Shown: positions 26,550 to 35,235, numbered from the stretch's first letter. The stretch is 64,000 nt of DNA from Lipingzhangella_A rawalii (GCF_031628175.1 NZ_JAVLVT010000001.1:186001-250000), one strand, 5' to 3'. Notes: generated from the letters alone by a model not told the origin. Numbers and translations: made by a program.

Positions 26550-26675
26550 ACCCGTTGGCCCGGGGTGCTGGGCTGTGTGCGCCCCGGCCCCGGGAGCTGC
26601 CTCCCGCGGCCGCAACACCCTTACACACCCCGCCGGCCGTGTGGCGGAAGGCGGTGCATCTGCCGTGGGGATGCC
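26550..26675 (+). repeat. dispersed repeat family 2, copy A
   Basis: Aligns over about 125 bases with copy B at 44534-44655 (minus strand), by eye at roughly three-quarters identity. Shared blocks are CCCGTTGGCCCG, a hairpin CGGGAG-CTGC-CTCCCG (26591-26606), GGCCGCAACACCCT and CCCCGCCG. Confidence 0.65.
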
Positions 26676-26698
26676 CTCGATGCGCCGCGCCCCCGCGC

Positions 26699-26805
26699 CC
26701 CCGCTGGCCGTCGTGCGGGAGAGCGCCCCCAGGGCGCGACGCCGCCGGCGGCCGACACGGCGCGTACCGGCGCATAAGCACAGACACCACGATCGCCCGA
26801 CCGGG
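26699..26805 (+). repeat. dispersed repeat family 1, copy R3
   Basis: Direct-orientation copy sharing the exact 20-mer GCGCGACGCCGCCGGCGGCC with R2, and the trailing segment CAGACACCACGATCGCCC with R1 (one mismatch). It sits 24 bases after family-2 copy A. Confidence 0.65.
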
Positions 26806-26905
26806 ACCTGCTCTGGTGGGAGCCAGACGCAACAACGACCGCGGTAGGTACGGATACTCACCGCATCTGGGTCCGGCAACTCTGCCCGCGTCCCGGACCG
26901 AACAG

Positions 26906-26911
26906 TAGCGT
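26906..26911 (+). promoter_or_regulatory. -10-like hexamer for leaderless membrane-protein mRNA
   Basis: TAGCGT lies exactly seven bases before the ATG at 26919; no Shine-Dalgarno site. Confidence 0.4.
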
Positions 26912-26918
26912 TGTCCCC

Positions 26919-27434
26919 ATGTCCGAGACTGGAGCACACCCCACCCCGCCCGAGCCGACCACCCGCCACACCCCCGCGCCCGCAACCACGCCCCGTCCCG
27001 GTGCGGCCCTGGGCACGGCCGCGAGCGTCACCATTCTGACCGTGCTCACGTCCGTGCTGCTCACCTATGGCGGGCTGATACTACTGTTCGGGATCCTGGC
27101 CGTGCAGGACACCGGGAGCGGCTGGGGGGAGGTCTTCCTGTGGCCCCTACTGCTCCTGGGCCTCCTCACCCTCGCCGCGTGGCTGCACAGCGCGTGGCTC
27201 CGCATGCTGCGCGTGCGGCTGCGGCGGACGATCACCGTGGCCGGCCTGGCCTGGGGAACGTTCGCTCCGTTCGTGTTTCTCCCAGTGGTCACGAGCATGG
27301 TCGACGCCGTCGTCCTGGCCGTAGGAAGCGCCGCTGTCGGGGGATTGACGGCCTTCCTGGTCGTATCCCAGCAAGTCGACGGCCCAGCCGACACGACCTC
27401 CACACCGACCAGCCACCTACCCGCACCGCGCTGA
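26919..27434 (+). CDS. small four-helix membrane protein (hypothetical)
   Basis: A 171-residue protein. A Pro/Thr-rich N-terminal tail (about 30 residues) leads to four predicted membrane helices (about 34-60, 70-90, 105-125 and 128-150). The tail is again Pro/Thr-rich. An Arg-rich loop (RMLRVRLRRTI) between helices two and three is probably cytoplasmic. No family is recognised. The start is the ATG seven bases after a TAGCGT hexamer. Codon use fits a real actinobacterial gene. Neighbours give no functional clue. Confidence 0.65.
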   Translation: MSETGAHPTPPEPTTRHTPAPATTPRPGAALGTAASVTILTVLTSVLLTYGGLILLFGILAVQDTGSGWGEVFLWPLLLLGLLTLAAWLHSAWLRMLRVRLRRTITVAGLAWGTFAPFVFLPVVTSMVDAVVLAVGSAAVGGLTAFLVVSQQVDGPADTTSTPTSHLPAPR

Positions 27435-27710
27435 GGAAGCACACCAATAGCGCGCTCCTCATCACCCGCGCTGCCCCGGAGTCACTCCTACATTCCCGCA
27501 GTGGAGCCACTTCTGGCGCCCATGAACTGCACCAGGACCGCAGGCATCGCCAGCGGGCAGCGGAAGGTGACGATCGCCGAACCCGTGGCGGTGCGACGAT
27601 ACCGCGCCGGCCCGGAGCGGGGGAGGACCTGGGGCGGGTGGGTATCAGCCGGAGCGGGGAAGGTCACCTGGGCGATTCGTCCACTGAGATCGTCCCTGGC
27701 GCCGTACGCC

Positions 27711-28484
27711 CTAGCCGGAGTCGTGATCACATGTGGGAGTGCGGTACTCGACCCCGACAAGTTCGAGGATTTCCCGCAGCTCGGCCTCGAACAGGGGCCC
27801 CATGTCCCGCACCACATAGTCCAGCTGGTGGAACACCTCCATGCAGATCAGCCCGTACAGCCGCGCCCACACGCTGGCCAGCACTCGGATGGCCTCCACC
27901 GGAACTTGTCGATCCTGACCGCAACTAGCGATCTCGGCAAAGGGGGCCAGCGAATGCTTGAGCCCGTCTGGGACCGTCTGCGGCCGCGGCGGAACGAAGC
28001 GTTGCTCGGCCCAGATGCGATAGAACAGCGAGAAGAACACGGCACCGAAACGCTCCCCAGCATCCCGGGCCGGACCAGCCTCCGGACATGCGCTGTGGTG
28101 TCCGGACTCGGGTCCGAACAACAGTGTGAACTCCGCCGGGAACTGGGTGGCCCACTCACGGAACGCCCGTGCCGCGGCGTTGGTCTGCCCATCCAGATCA
28201 TGGTCCGGGCAGGCGGCGATGGCCGCACGTACATGGGCGGTGAGCTCCTCGAAACAGTCCACCTGAAGGGCTTCGAGGAGATCCTCCAACCCGCTGAAGT
28301 ACCGATACAGCCCCGGGGCGGTCATTCCCATCTCCCGGGCGATCGCCCGCAGGGACACGCCCGCGGCCCCGGACCCCACCAGGAGTTGACGAGCGGTCTG
28401 CTTGATCTCGGTGACCGTGGCCGCACGTACCCGGCGGCGCCGTGTCGGTGCGGGCGGTGCCGCATCCGCGTTGTTGACCTGCAC
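27711..28484 (-). CDS. TetR-family regulator (WHG/TetR_C_13-type C-terminus)
   Basis: A 257-residue repressor. The N-terminal helix-turn-helix is clear ('GVSLRAIAREMGMTAPGLYRYF'), followed by a ligand domain of the type seen in many actinobacterial lipid-gene regulators. The GTG at 28484 is chosen (GAGGGGGC upstream); a longer frame from 28538 lacks a site and would run through the palindrome at 28529-28548. It lies downstream of fadB on the same strand, beyond two strong hairpins, so it is probably transcribed separately; control of fadAB is possible but unproven. Confidence 0.82.
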   Translation of the reverse strand: MQVNNADAAPPAPTRRRRVRAATVTEIKQTARQLLVGSGAAGVSLRAIAREMGMTAPGLYRYFSGLEDLLEALQVDCFEELTAHVRAAIAACPDHDLDGQTNAAARAFREWATQFPAEFTLLFGPESGHHSACPEAGPARDAGERFGAVFFSLFYRIWAEQRFVPPRPQTVPDGLKHSLAPFAEIASCGQDRQVPVEAIRVLASVWARLYGLICMEVFHQLDYVVRDMGPLFEAELREILELVGVEYRTPTCDHDSG

Positions 28485-28528
28485 CCGTGCCTGCCCCCTC
28501 GACAGGGCTCTCTGCCTGCATTCGACGT

Positions 28529-28548
28529 GTCTACGCACGTGCGTCGAC
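28529..28548. promoter_or_regulatory. palindromic site upstream of tetR, candidate autoregulatory operator
   Basis: ACGCACGTGCGT (28533-28544) is a perfect 12-bp palindrome, extending with one mismatched pair to 20 bp (GTC..GAC). It lies 45-64 bases upstream of the regulator start, the usual position for TetR self-control. Confidence 0.45.
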
Positions 28549-28626
28549 TGACAGGATAACCGGCCCCCTGGGTGTCACCGCGGTCGACGGTCCGGGTGGG
28601 GTGGGCCGCCCCGACCCGCACCCGGC

Positions 28627-28669
28627 GGACGGCCCCGGGCGGGAGGGGGAGTGGGACCCGGGGCCGTCC
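28627..28669 (-). terminator. fadAB terminator hairpins
   Basis: A perfect 13-bp stem (28627-28639 with 28657-28669) around 17 bases. A second 10-bp stem (28680-28689 with 28715-28724) lies nearer the fadB stop. Together they separate fadAB from the TetR gene. Confidence 0.65.
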
Positions 28670-28733
28670 GGTCCTGCGTGCCGGGGCGGACTGCGACTGG
28701 GGTCAGCCTGGGTCCCGCCCCGGCCCGTTTCGT

Positions 28734-30836
28734 TCAGAGGGCCTTGAGCTGCTCGCCGTGGAAACGACGGCCGTTGACCCGTTCCGAGACGCCGCTGCGG
28801 TCCAGGTAGGGAGTGATCCCCCCCAGGTGGAACGGCCAGCCCGCGCCGGTGATGAGGCACAGGTCGATGTCCGCCGGCTCGGCCACCACGCCCTCGTCCA
28901 GCATGATCCGAACCTCACGGGCGAGTGCTTCCAACGCCCGGTTCAGAATCTGCTCTTCGGTCAGCGGGGAGTCACCCCCGGAGAACAGCTTACGAACCTC
29001 GTCCTTCAGCGTGAGATCCGAGTTGAGTAGTTCCGTGTGCCCTGCGTCCACGACCGCACGCAGCTGCTCCGAAACGTGGAAACGCTCCGGGAAAGACTCG
29101 TGGAGTGTCTCCGCAACGTGCAGGGCCACGGCCGGACCGACCAACTGCGTCAGCAGCAGTGGGTTCATCGGCAACCCCAGGGGAGCCACCGCGCGGTCGG
29201 CGACCTCGGGGTCGGTCCCCTCTTCGATGGCACCGAGGACGGTTCCCATGAACAGGGTCAACAGTCGGTTGACCACGAACGCGGGTGCATCCTTGACCAG
29301 CACGGACGTCTTCTTCAACGTCTTGGCGGTGGCGAAGGCGGTGGCAAGGGTCGCATCGTCGGTGTGCTGGGCCCGCACGATCTCCAACAGCGGCATGACC
29401 GCGACGGGGTTGAAGAAGTGGAATCCCACGACCCGTTCCGGGTGCTTAAGGTCCGCTGCCATCTCGGTCACCGACAGCGAGGAGGTGTTGGTCGCCAGGA
29501 CCGCCTCGGGACTGACTACGGCCTCGACCTCGGCAAAGACCTGCTTCTTGATGGACATCTTCTCGAACACGGCCTCGATCACGAAGTCCGCGTCGGCGAA
29601 GGCATCCTTGCTCAGGGACCCGGAGACCAGTGCCTTGAGCTGCGAGGCCTTGTCGCTGTTGATCCGCCCCTTGCCGTGCAGCTTGTCGATCTCACCATGT
29701 ACGTAGGCCACCCCCTGGTCCAGGCGGTCCTGGTCCAGGTCGGTCAGGACCACCGGCACCTCGAGGCGACGGGCGAACAGCAGGGCCAACTGTCCGGCCA
29801 TCAACCCGGCGCCCACCACGCCGACCTTGGTGACGGGGCGGGCCAGCGACTTGTCCGGGGCACCGGCCGGCTTCTTGGCACGCTTCTGCACCAGGTCGAA
29901 GGAGTAGAGGCCGGCACGGAGCTGGTCGGTCATGATCAGGTCGGCCAGGGCCTCGTCCTCAGCCGCGAAGCCGGCGTCGGCGTCGCGGTTTTTCGCCTCG
30001 GCGATCAGCTCGATGGCCCGAGCCGGAGCTGGCGCCGCGCCGTGGAGCTTGCCCTCGACGGTGAACCGAGCGAGGTTCACGGCCTGGTCCCAGGCTTCAC
30101 CGGTATCAACCTCGGGACGGGTCACGGTGATGTCGCCGTTGATGACCTGCGCGGCCCAGCGCAGCGACTCCTCCAGGAAGTCGGCTGGCTCGAACATGGC
30201 ATCGGCGATCCCGAGTTCCCGGACCTCGGGGCCCTTGATCATCTTGTTCTGGGCCAGCGGGTTGTCCACGATGATCTTGAGGGCCTTCTCCGCACCGATG
30301 AGCCGGGGGAGGAGATACGTTCCGCCCCAGCCCGGGATGAGACCGAGGAAGGTCTCCGGGAGGGCAGCGGCGGGAACACCGCTGGAGACGGTGCGGTAGT
30401 GGCAGTGGAGGGCGACCTCGAGCCCGCCACCCATCGCGGCGCCGTTGATGAACGCGAATGTTGGAACATTCGTCTCACCGAGCTTACGGAACACATCGTG
30501 CCCGTACTTGGCCACGGCGTGGCCCTGGGACCACTCCGAGATTTTGGGCATGCCGTTGAGGTCGGCCCCGACCACGAAGATGAACGGCTTGCCCGTGAGC
30601 GCGATCGCCTGGATTTCGCCGGCGTTCGCACGTGCCAGCGCCGCGTCGACGGCCTGCTCCAGGCTGCGCAGGCTGGCCGGGCCGAAGGTGTTTGGCTTGT
30701 TGTGGTCGTGGCCGTTGTCCAAGGTGATCAGCACCGCGGTGCCGGCCCCGTGGGGGAGCTGGACATCGCGGGCGTGCGCGTGGGTGACGACCTCGTCGGC
30801 GAAGAGCTCCTGCGCCTGCTCGAGCTGGCTGCTCAC
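28734..30836 (-). CDS. fadB: fatty-acid oxidation alpha subunit: enoyl-CoA hydratase / 3-hydroxyacyl-CoA dehydrogenase
   Basis: A 700-residue bifunctional enzyme. The N-terminal crotonase domain has 'FIFVVGADLNGM' and the oxyanion/catalytic stretch 'INGAAMGGGLEVALHC' then 'PETFLGLIPGWGG'. The C-terminal dehydrogenase has the NAD site 'GVVGAGLMAGQLA' (usually GxGxMG; here Ala replaces the third Gly) and the catalytic-His motif 'VVGFHFFNPV'. It does hydration and oxidation of beta-oxidation intermediates. The GTG start overlaps the fadA stop (GTGA), so translation is coupled; the upstream in-frame extension belongs to fadA. Ends before strong hairpins. Confidence 0.95.
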   Translation of the reverse strand: MSSQLEQAQELFADEVVTHAHARDVQLPHGAGTAVLITLDNGHDHNKPNTFGPASLRSLEQAVDAALARANAGEIQAIALTGKPFIFVVGADLNGMPKISEWSQGHAVAKYGHDVFRKLGETNVPTFAFINGAAMGGGLEVALHCHYRTVSSGVPAAALPETFLGLIPGWGGTYLLPRLIGAEKALKIIVDNPLAQNKMIKGPEVRELGIADAMFEPADFLEESLRWAAQVINGDITVTRPEVDTGEAWDQAVNLARFTVEGKLHGAAPAPARAIELIAEAKNRDADAGFAAEDEALADLIMTDQLRAGLYSFDLVQKRAKKPAGAPDKSLARPVTKVGVVGAGLMAGQLALLFARRLEVPVVLTDLDQDRLDQGVAYVHGEIDKLHGKGRINSDKASQLKALVSGSLSKDAFADADFVIEAVFEKMSIKKQVFAEVEAVVSPEAVLATNTSSLSVTEMAADLKHPERVVGFHFFNPVAVMPLLEIVRAQHTDDATLATAFATAKTLKKTSVLVKDAPAFVVNRLLTLFMGTVLGAIEEGTDPEVADRAVAPLGLPMNPLLLTQLVGPAVALHVAETLHESFPERFHVSEQLRAVVDAGHTELLNSDLTLKDEVRKLFSGGDSPLTEEQILNRALEALAREVRIMLDEGVVAEPADIDLCLITGAGWPFHLGGITPYLDRSGVSERVNGRRFHGEQLKAL

Positions 30837-32032
30837 TTGGCCCCCTTGTGGTTCGTGTTCTCCCAGAGGACGGTTCCGCCCATGCCCATACCGACGCACA
30901 TGGTGGTCAGGCCGTAGCGCACGTCGGGGTTTTCCGCCATGAGGCGCGACAGCTGGGTCATCAGCCGCACTCCGGACGAGGCCAGCGGATGTCCCACGGC
31001 GATTGCTCCACCCCAGGGGTTGACCCGGGCGTCGTCGTCGGCGACACCGAAGTGTTCCAGGAAGGCGAGCACCTGCACGGCAAAAGCCTCATTGATCTCG
31101 ATCAGCCCGATGTCGGACATGCTCAGGCCGTTGCGCTCCAGGAGCTTCTCCGTGGCCGGAACCGGGCCGACGCCCATGACCTCGGGTTCGACTCCGGCGA
31201 ACGAGAAGTCCACCAGGCGCATACGTGGGGTGAGGTTGAGATCCTCGGCCACGTCCTCGGCGGCGATGACCGCCCCGGTGGCCCCGTCGTTCAGACCAGC
31301 GGCGTTTCCGGGGGTGACCCGGCCGTGTGGACGGAAGGGAGTTTTCAGACCGGCCAGGGACTCAAGGGTGGTCTCCGGTCGGGGCGGCTCGTCGGTCGTG
31401 GCCAGGCCGTAGCCCTCCTCGATGGAGCGCACCGCCATCTCCACCAGGTCGGGCTGGATCTTGCCGTCCGCGTAGGCCTTGGCGGTCTTCTCCTGGCTGC
31501 GTAGGGCGTAGGCGTCCGCACGCTCCTTGGTGATGCTGGGGAAGCGGTCGTGCAGGTTCTCCGCGGTGTTGCCCATGACCAGAGCGGAGGGATCCACGAG
31601 CTTCTCGGCGAGGAACCGGGGATTCGGGTCGACCCCCTCACCCATGGGGTGCCGCCCCATGTGTTCCACACCGCCGGCGATGGCAACGTCGTAGGACCCG
31701 AAGGAGATCCCCGCGGCGGTGGTGGTGACCGCGGTCATGGCTCCGGCACACATCCGGTCGATGGCGAAGCCGGGGACGGTCTTGGGAAGGCCGGCCAGCA
31801 CGGCCGCGCTGCGGCCGATGGTCAGGCCCTGGTCTCCGATCTGCGTCGTGGCCGCGACGGCGACCTCGTCGATGCGTTCCGGGGGAAGCCCGGGGTTGCG
31901 GCGGATGAGCTCGCGAATGACCCGGACGACCAGGTCATCGGCACGCGTCTCGGAATAGAGGCCCTTGCCGGCCTTGCCGAACGGGGTTCGCACCCCGTCG
32001 ACGAAGACGACGTCGCGGGCGGTTCGCGGCAC
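30833..32032 (-). CDS. fadA: acetyl-CoA C-acyltransferase (3-ketoacyl-CoA thiolase)
   Basis: A 399-residue thiolase doing the last step of beta-oxidation, release of acetyl-CoA. The nucleophile is Cys95 in IDRMCAGAMT. The C-terminal active-site motifs NEAFAVQ, 'GGAIAVGHPLASSGVR' and the second-Cys motif 'TMCVGMGMG' are intact. The GTG at 32032 has GGAGG upstream. It leads the fadA-fadB operon with a 4-base overlap. Confidence 0.96.
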   Translation of the reverse strand: MPRTARDVVFVDGVRTPFGKAGKGLYSETRADDLVVRVIRELIRRNPGLPPERIDEVAVAATTQIGDQGLTIGRSAAVLAGLPKTVPGFAIDRMCAGAMTAVTTTAAGISFGSYDVAIAGGVEHMGRHPMGEGVDPNPRFLAEKLVDPSALVMGNTAENLHDRFPSITKERADAYALRSQEKTAKAYADGKIQPDLVEMAVRSIEEGYGLATTDEPPRPETTLESLAGLKTPFRPHGRVTPGNAAGLNDGATGAVIAAEDVAEDLNLTPRMRLVDFSFAGVEPEVMGVGPVPATEKLLERNGLSMSDIGLIEINEAFAVQVLAFLEHFGVADDDARVNPWGGAIAVGHPLASSGVRLMTQLSRLMAENPDVRYGLTTMCVGMGMGGTVLWENTNHKGAK

Positions 32033-32287
32033 GATCGCGCCTCCTTACTCACATGAGTCGGTTGGTGACACCCCCAATGCTACTCGCCAGTAACCACTGA
32101 TGCGAGCAGGAGAGCGGGGTGTCGGAAGGACAGCCAGACAGCGGGTGTGCCCGACCCGCTGGGCGAGAGCGTCCGAGAGCGGACCCCGCGGGTGTGTCGC
32201 TGCTTCTCGAGTGGATGCGGGCCCGTCACGACCACCCGGAACGGGGCCACGGGCAGTAGCTAGGCCCGCATGGCGCGGTCCAGGGCA

Positions 32288-32307
32288 CCGGCATTGCGCC
32301 ATGCCGG
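32288..32307 (-). terminator. hairpin after DUF1918 gene
   Basis: A 7-bp stem CCGGCAT/ATGCCGG with a 6-base loop lies 12 bases beyond the stop codon of the DUF1918 gene. Confidence 0.45.
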
Positions 32308-32318
32308 CGTAGCGAGCC

Positions 32319-32522
32319 CTACATCTCGTCGTCCAATGGGCGCCGGGGATGGATAATCGCGTCCGGACCCGGGTAGATCAGGTTCTCGTGGCCGTCCTCG
32401 AACTGCACCACGTACGGGGGATCCCCGTCCTCGCCGCGGACGTCCACAATAGTGCCGACGCGGGCCGGCTGGCCGACCGTGGGTCCCTGAACCTGAAGCT
32501 GGTCACCGACCTCAGCTCGCAT
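32319..32522 (-). CDS. DUF1918 protein
   Basis: A 67-residue protein matching the DUF1918 pattern: MRAEVGDQL start, 'GTIVDVRGEDGDPPYVVQFEDGHENLIYPGPDA' (shown in part) and a polar tail. The fold is a small SH3-like beta barrel; the function is unknown in all members I know. The ATG at 32522 is chosen because AAGAAGG lies nine bases upstream; the GTG at 32531 abuts it. Monocistronic, ended by a hairpin. Confidence 0.85.
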   Translation of the reverse strand: MRAEVGDQLQVQGPTVGQPARVGTIVDVRGEDGDPPYVVQFEDGHENLIYPGPDAIIHPRRPLDDEM

Positions 32523-32689
32523 CGTTGTCACCTTCTTCGGGATACTGCGCTGGCTGCGCTGTCGGGTCTGGCGTGCCCGGTCTCCTACCCACCAGCCGGC
32601 GTCCTGTCACCGCAGAGCGCGTCAAAACCTGGCCATGGACCCCGACCACGCGACTCGGGTCTGCCCTGCACCGTGCAGGACAGACCCGG

Positions 32690-33589
32690 CTAGCGCAGTG
32701 CTGCCGCGGCCCGCTCTCGTCCCATCGCGCGATAGGCCTGGGCCAACTCCCGGCGCAGACGCATCGTCAGCACCCGAACGTCGGGGTCGTCGGATGCGGT
32801 CAGCGCTTCCCCATAGGCCTGTTCCAGGGTCCGGGTTCCCGCGGCGAACCTGCCCGCGGTGAGTTGCAGCCGCCCCAGGTGCAGCTGCACCGACAACGTG
32901 TCGGGATGCCGTGGCCCCAGACGCCGCATCCGCTGTGCCTGCACCATGCGCAGTTGCTGTGCGGCGGTCTCGAAGCGTCCGGACGCACGATGGGCCAGAG
33001 CCAGTCCCACGCGCAGACTCTCTACCCGTTCACCGCCGGGGTCCGGATCGTCGGCCAGAGCCCGCTCGAAGTGGGTTACCGCAGAATCGAGCTGACCGGT
33101 TCTGCGATACGCGGTCGCGAGTCCCGCGCGCGCCTGCACGGTGCTGACGTCCCGTGGCCCGAAGCGCTGCTCACGCTGACGCAGAAGTTCCAGCCAGTGG
33201 TGGGTCGCTTCCTCGTAGCGCCGGGCGTCGTCGAGTGTTCCCGCGAGATTCTCGCGGATCACATCGGTCTGGGGGTCGTCCTCCCCAAGTGCGGACACAG
33301 AGTCCTCAAGGGCCCGCTCGAACTGGGAGATCGCCTCGGTGCGTCGCCCCACCTGCGCGTACTTGGCGGCGAGATTGTTGCGCGCGGCGATGCTGCGATG
33401 GTGCTGCGGCCCCAGGGTGGTGACGTACTCCTGGAGGGTCTGTTCCAGCCAGGCGGCCCGAGCCGAAGGTGTCGCTCCCGCTACCGGGGGTGGCACCGTG
33501 GCACCACTGCGAACGGTACTGGCGGGACGGGCAAGGAGGCCGGAGAGGCCACTGGCTCGCTTAACCGCGTCCCACACTGCCGATACCAC
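32690..33589 (-). CDS. tetratricopeptide-repeat protein
   Basis: A 299-residue helical-repeat protein. From about residue 45 it consists of degenerate TPR units of about 42 residues (LGPQHHRSIAARNNLA..., LGEDDPQTDVIRENLA..., FGPRDVSTVQARAGLA..., LGPRHPDTLSVQLHLG). The 'GP-HPDT' spacing is typical of the TPR_10/12 type seen in actinobacterial signalling proteins and kinases. The kinase at 56.9 kb has similar repeats. It is probably a cytoplasmic scaffold; partner unknown. The start is ambiguous between GTG 33595 and GTG 33589; the latter has better spacing from GGGGG. Confidence 0.75.
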   Translation of the reverse strand: MVSAVWDAVKRASGLSGLLARPASTVRSGATVPPPVAGATPSARAAWLEQTLQEYVTTLGPQHHRSIAARNNLAAKYAQVGRRTEAISQFERALEDSVSALGEDDPQTDVIRENLAGTLDDARRYEEATHHWLELLRQREQRFGPRDVSTVQARAGLATAYRRTGQLDSAVTHFERALADDPDPGGERVESLRVGLALAHRASGRFETAAQQLRMVQAQRMRRLGPRHPDTLSVQLHLGRLQLTAGRFAAGTRTLEQAYGEALTASDDPDVRVLTMRLRRELAQAYRAMGRERAAAALR

Positions 33590-33778
33590 GATCACTCACC
33601 CCCACTCGATCCGAACGGCTGCATGCTGCGGAGGACCGCGGACAACCACCGTCGTGAACAAAACGATTCTGTAACATTAATCCGCGAGCGTGCCGTTTTT
33701 GTCGGATTCGCGGGTGTGTTGGATGTGAGTTACACCACGCCCCCGTGGAGGTTGGGGCCGAGGGGGATGGTGGCCGGT

Positions 33779-35104
33779 CTAGCCCTGCTGCTCTGCTTCG
33801 CGGAGGGCCGCAGCGAGCCGCGTGGCACACAGCTCGCGTTGCCAGCGTCGAACCTGGTGTTGACGGAGCTGGGCAGCCACGGTCTCCGGGTCCACCGGCT
33901 GGGGAGGGTCCCAGGCGAGGCGCCGCACCGCGTCCGGCTGGACCACGTTCTCCGCTGGCATGCACACTTCCTCGGCAACGGCACTTACCACCCCCCGAGC
34001 CGCCGTGAGTCGTCCTGCGGCCTGGGGATCCCGCTCGGCCCAACGATTGCCCGCGGGCGGGCCGTCACCCGGCGGATTGGGCTGCGGCAGCTCCGTGCTG
34101 GCCATGGTGCGGGCGCGTCGCACCGCCGCGAACCAGGTGGACAAGTGCCGGCGCGCCCCTCGGGTGGTGAAGTGCTTCATCGCGGCGAGCTGCCCCGGCG
34201 ACGTGGGCATCTGGGAAGCCGCCGCCACAATCCCGGCGTCCGGGAGGACTCGCCCCGGGGAGAGGTCTCGGTCCCGGGCGATCCGGTCCCGTTCGTTCCA
34301 CAATTCCCGAACCGCGGCCAGCCCCCGCTGGCTCCGCACCTTGTGGATCCCCGACGTGCGCCGCCAGGGGTCACTGCGCGGTGGACGCGGTGGAGCAGCG
34401 AGAACGGCCGCGAACTCCTCACGGGCCCAGTCCAGTTTCCCGGCGGCACGTAGTTCCGCCTCCAGGGCGTCGCGCAGTTCCACCAGGAGTTCGACATCCA
34501 GAGCCGCATAGCGCAGCCAGTCCTCGGGCAACGGACGGGCGGACCAGTCGGCCGCAGAGTGCTCCTTGGCCAGCCCGACCCCCAGGAGGTGCTCGGTCAT
34601 GGACGCCAGCCCCACCCGCTGGTACCCCAGCAGACGCCCAGCGAGTTCGGTGTCGAACAGGGCGTTGGGACGCAAGCCCAGCTCGGCAAGGCACGGCAGG
34701 TCCTGGTGGGCTGCGTGGAGCACAACCTCATCCGTCGACATTGCCTGGTCGATCTCCGACAGATCGGGGCAGGCAACCGGATCGATCAGCGTTGTTCCCG
34801 CGCCGGCGCGGCGCAGCTGGACCAGGTAGGCCCGCTGGCCGTAGCGGTATCCCGAGGCGCGCTCCGCGTCCAGCGCCCACGGGCCGTGCCCCGCGGCGAG
34901 GCGGTCGGCGGCCGTGGTGAGCTGCCGCGTCTGGGAGATCACGGCCGGAGTTCCCTCTCGTGGGGCCGCCAGCACCGGCGAATCCGCACCGGACTGCGCC
35001 GAGCCAGTGTCGCCGGCATCCGGGACTGGCGCCGGGGGCACCTCCGCCGGGGTTCGGCCGGCCGGTTCGGCTTGGTTGTCGGTCGAGTTCAGCGCGTTGG
35101 CCAC
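33779..35104 (-). CDS. rnd: ribonuclease D-like 3'-5' exonuclease with HRDC domain
   Basis: A 441-residue DEDDy exonuclease. Exo I reads 'WALDAERASGYRYG' (Asp, Glu), Exo II 'LHAAHQDLPCL' (Asp), Exo III 'YAALDVELLVELRD' (Tyr and Asp). An HRDC helical domain (about residues 245-320) follows, then a lineage-specific C-terminus. A Pro/Ala-rich N-terminal tail of about 50 residues precedes the fold. It would trim stable-RNA 3' ends. The GTG at 35104 has no ribosome site but a TAACGT hexamer six bases upstream, suggesting a leaderless message. The DUF3000 gene lies 131 bases upstream on the same strand, a pairing I recall from other actinobacteria. Confidence 0.9.
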   Translation of the reverse strand: MANALNSTDNQAEPAGRTPAEVPPAPVPDAGDTGSAQSGADSPVLAAPREGTPAVISQTRQLTTAADRLAAGHGPWALDAERASGYRYGQRAYLVQLRRAGAGTTLIDPVACPDLSEIDQAMSTDEVVLHAAHQDLPCLAELGLRPNALFDTELAGRLLGYQRVGLASMTEHLLGVGLAKEHSAADWSARPLPEDWLRYAALDVELLVELRDALEAELRAAGKLDWAREEFAAVLAAPPRPPRSDPWRRTSGIHKVRSQRGLAAVRELWNERDRIARDRDLSPGRVLPDAGIVAAASQMPTSPGQLAAMKHFTTRGARRHLSTWFAAVRRARTMASTELPQPNPPGDGPPAGNRWAERDPQAAGRLTAARGVVSAVAEEVCMPAENVVQPDAVRRLAWDPPQPVDPETVAAQLRQHQVRRWQRELCATRLAAALREAEQQG

Positions 35105-35235
35105 AGATCCACGTTAAGTCCTGGTCCGATCTGCGCACCACTCCCAGACACGCCGGAACCAGTGTCGACCACCACACCACGCTCACTCCACACCACAGCC
35201 ACCACTTCGAAACGCAGACGCCCGACGACAGCCCC

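Larger units (their letters stand above)
25797..26918. other. 1.1-kb gene-free, very GC-rich, repeat-bearing interval
   Basis: No frame has a credible start, codon pattern or family. The interval carries an inverted pair of family-1 repeats (26085-26218 minus, 26699-26805 plus) around an internal region, plus a family-2 repeat (26550-26675). A weak 6-bp hairpin (25826-25842) follows galM. The segment could be a nest of decayed mobile sequence or encode structured RNA. Confidence 0.6.

Noticed and set aside
25871..26551. 226-codon minus-strand frame in the gene desert, with other frames on the plus strand
   Set aside because: Arg/His/Pro-rich low complexity crossing repeat copies; apparent similarity between frames comes from the DNA repeats, not from protein conservation.
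27488..27734. possible 80-codon minus-strand gene starting at the TetR stop
   Set aside because: It reads a little protein-like (PLAMPAVLVQFMG), but third-position GC is mediocre, the start overlaps the TetR end and there is no ribosome site; not enough to annotate.
29037..30917. 626-codon open frame on the plus strand
   Set aside because: Antisense to fadB, whose catalytic motifs are unmistakable; the product is His/Gln/Gly-rich and without any family.
32525..34453. 642-codon open frame on the plus strand
   Set aside because: It spans antisense DNA of the TPR gene, an AT-rich gap and rnd; it has no motifs and no ribosome site.
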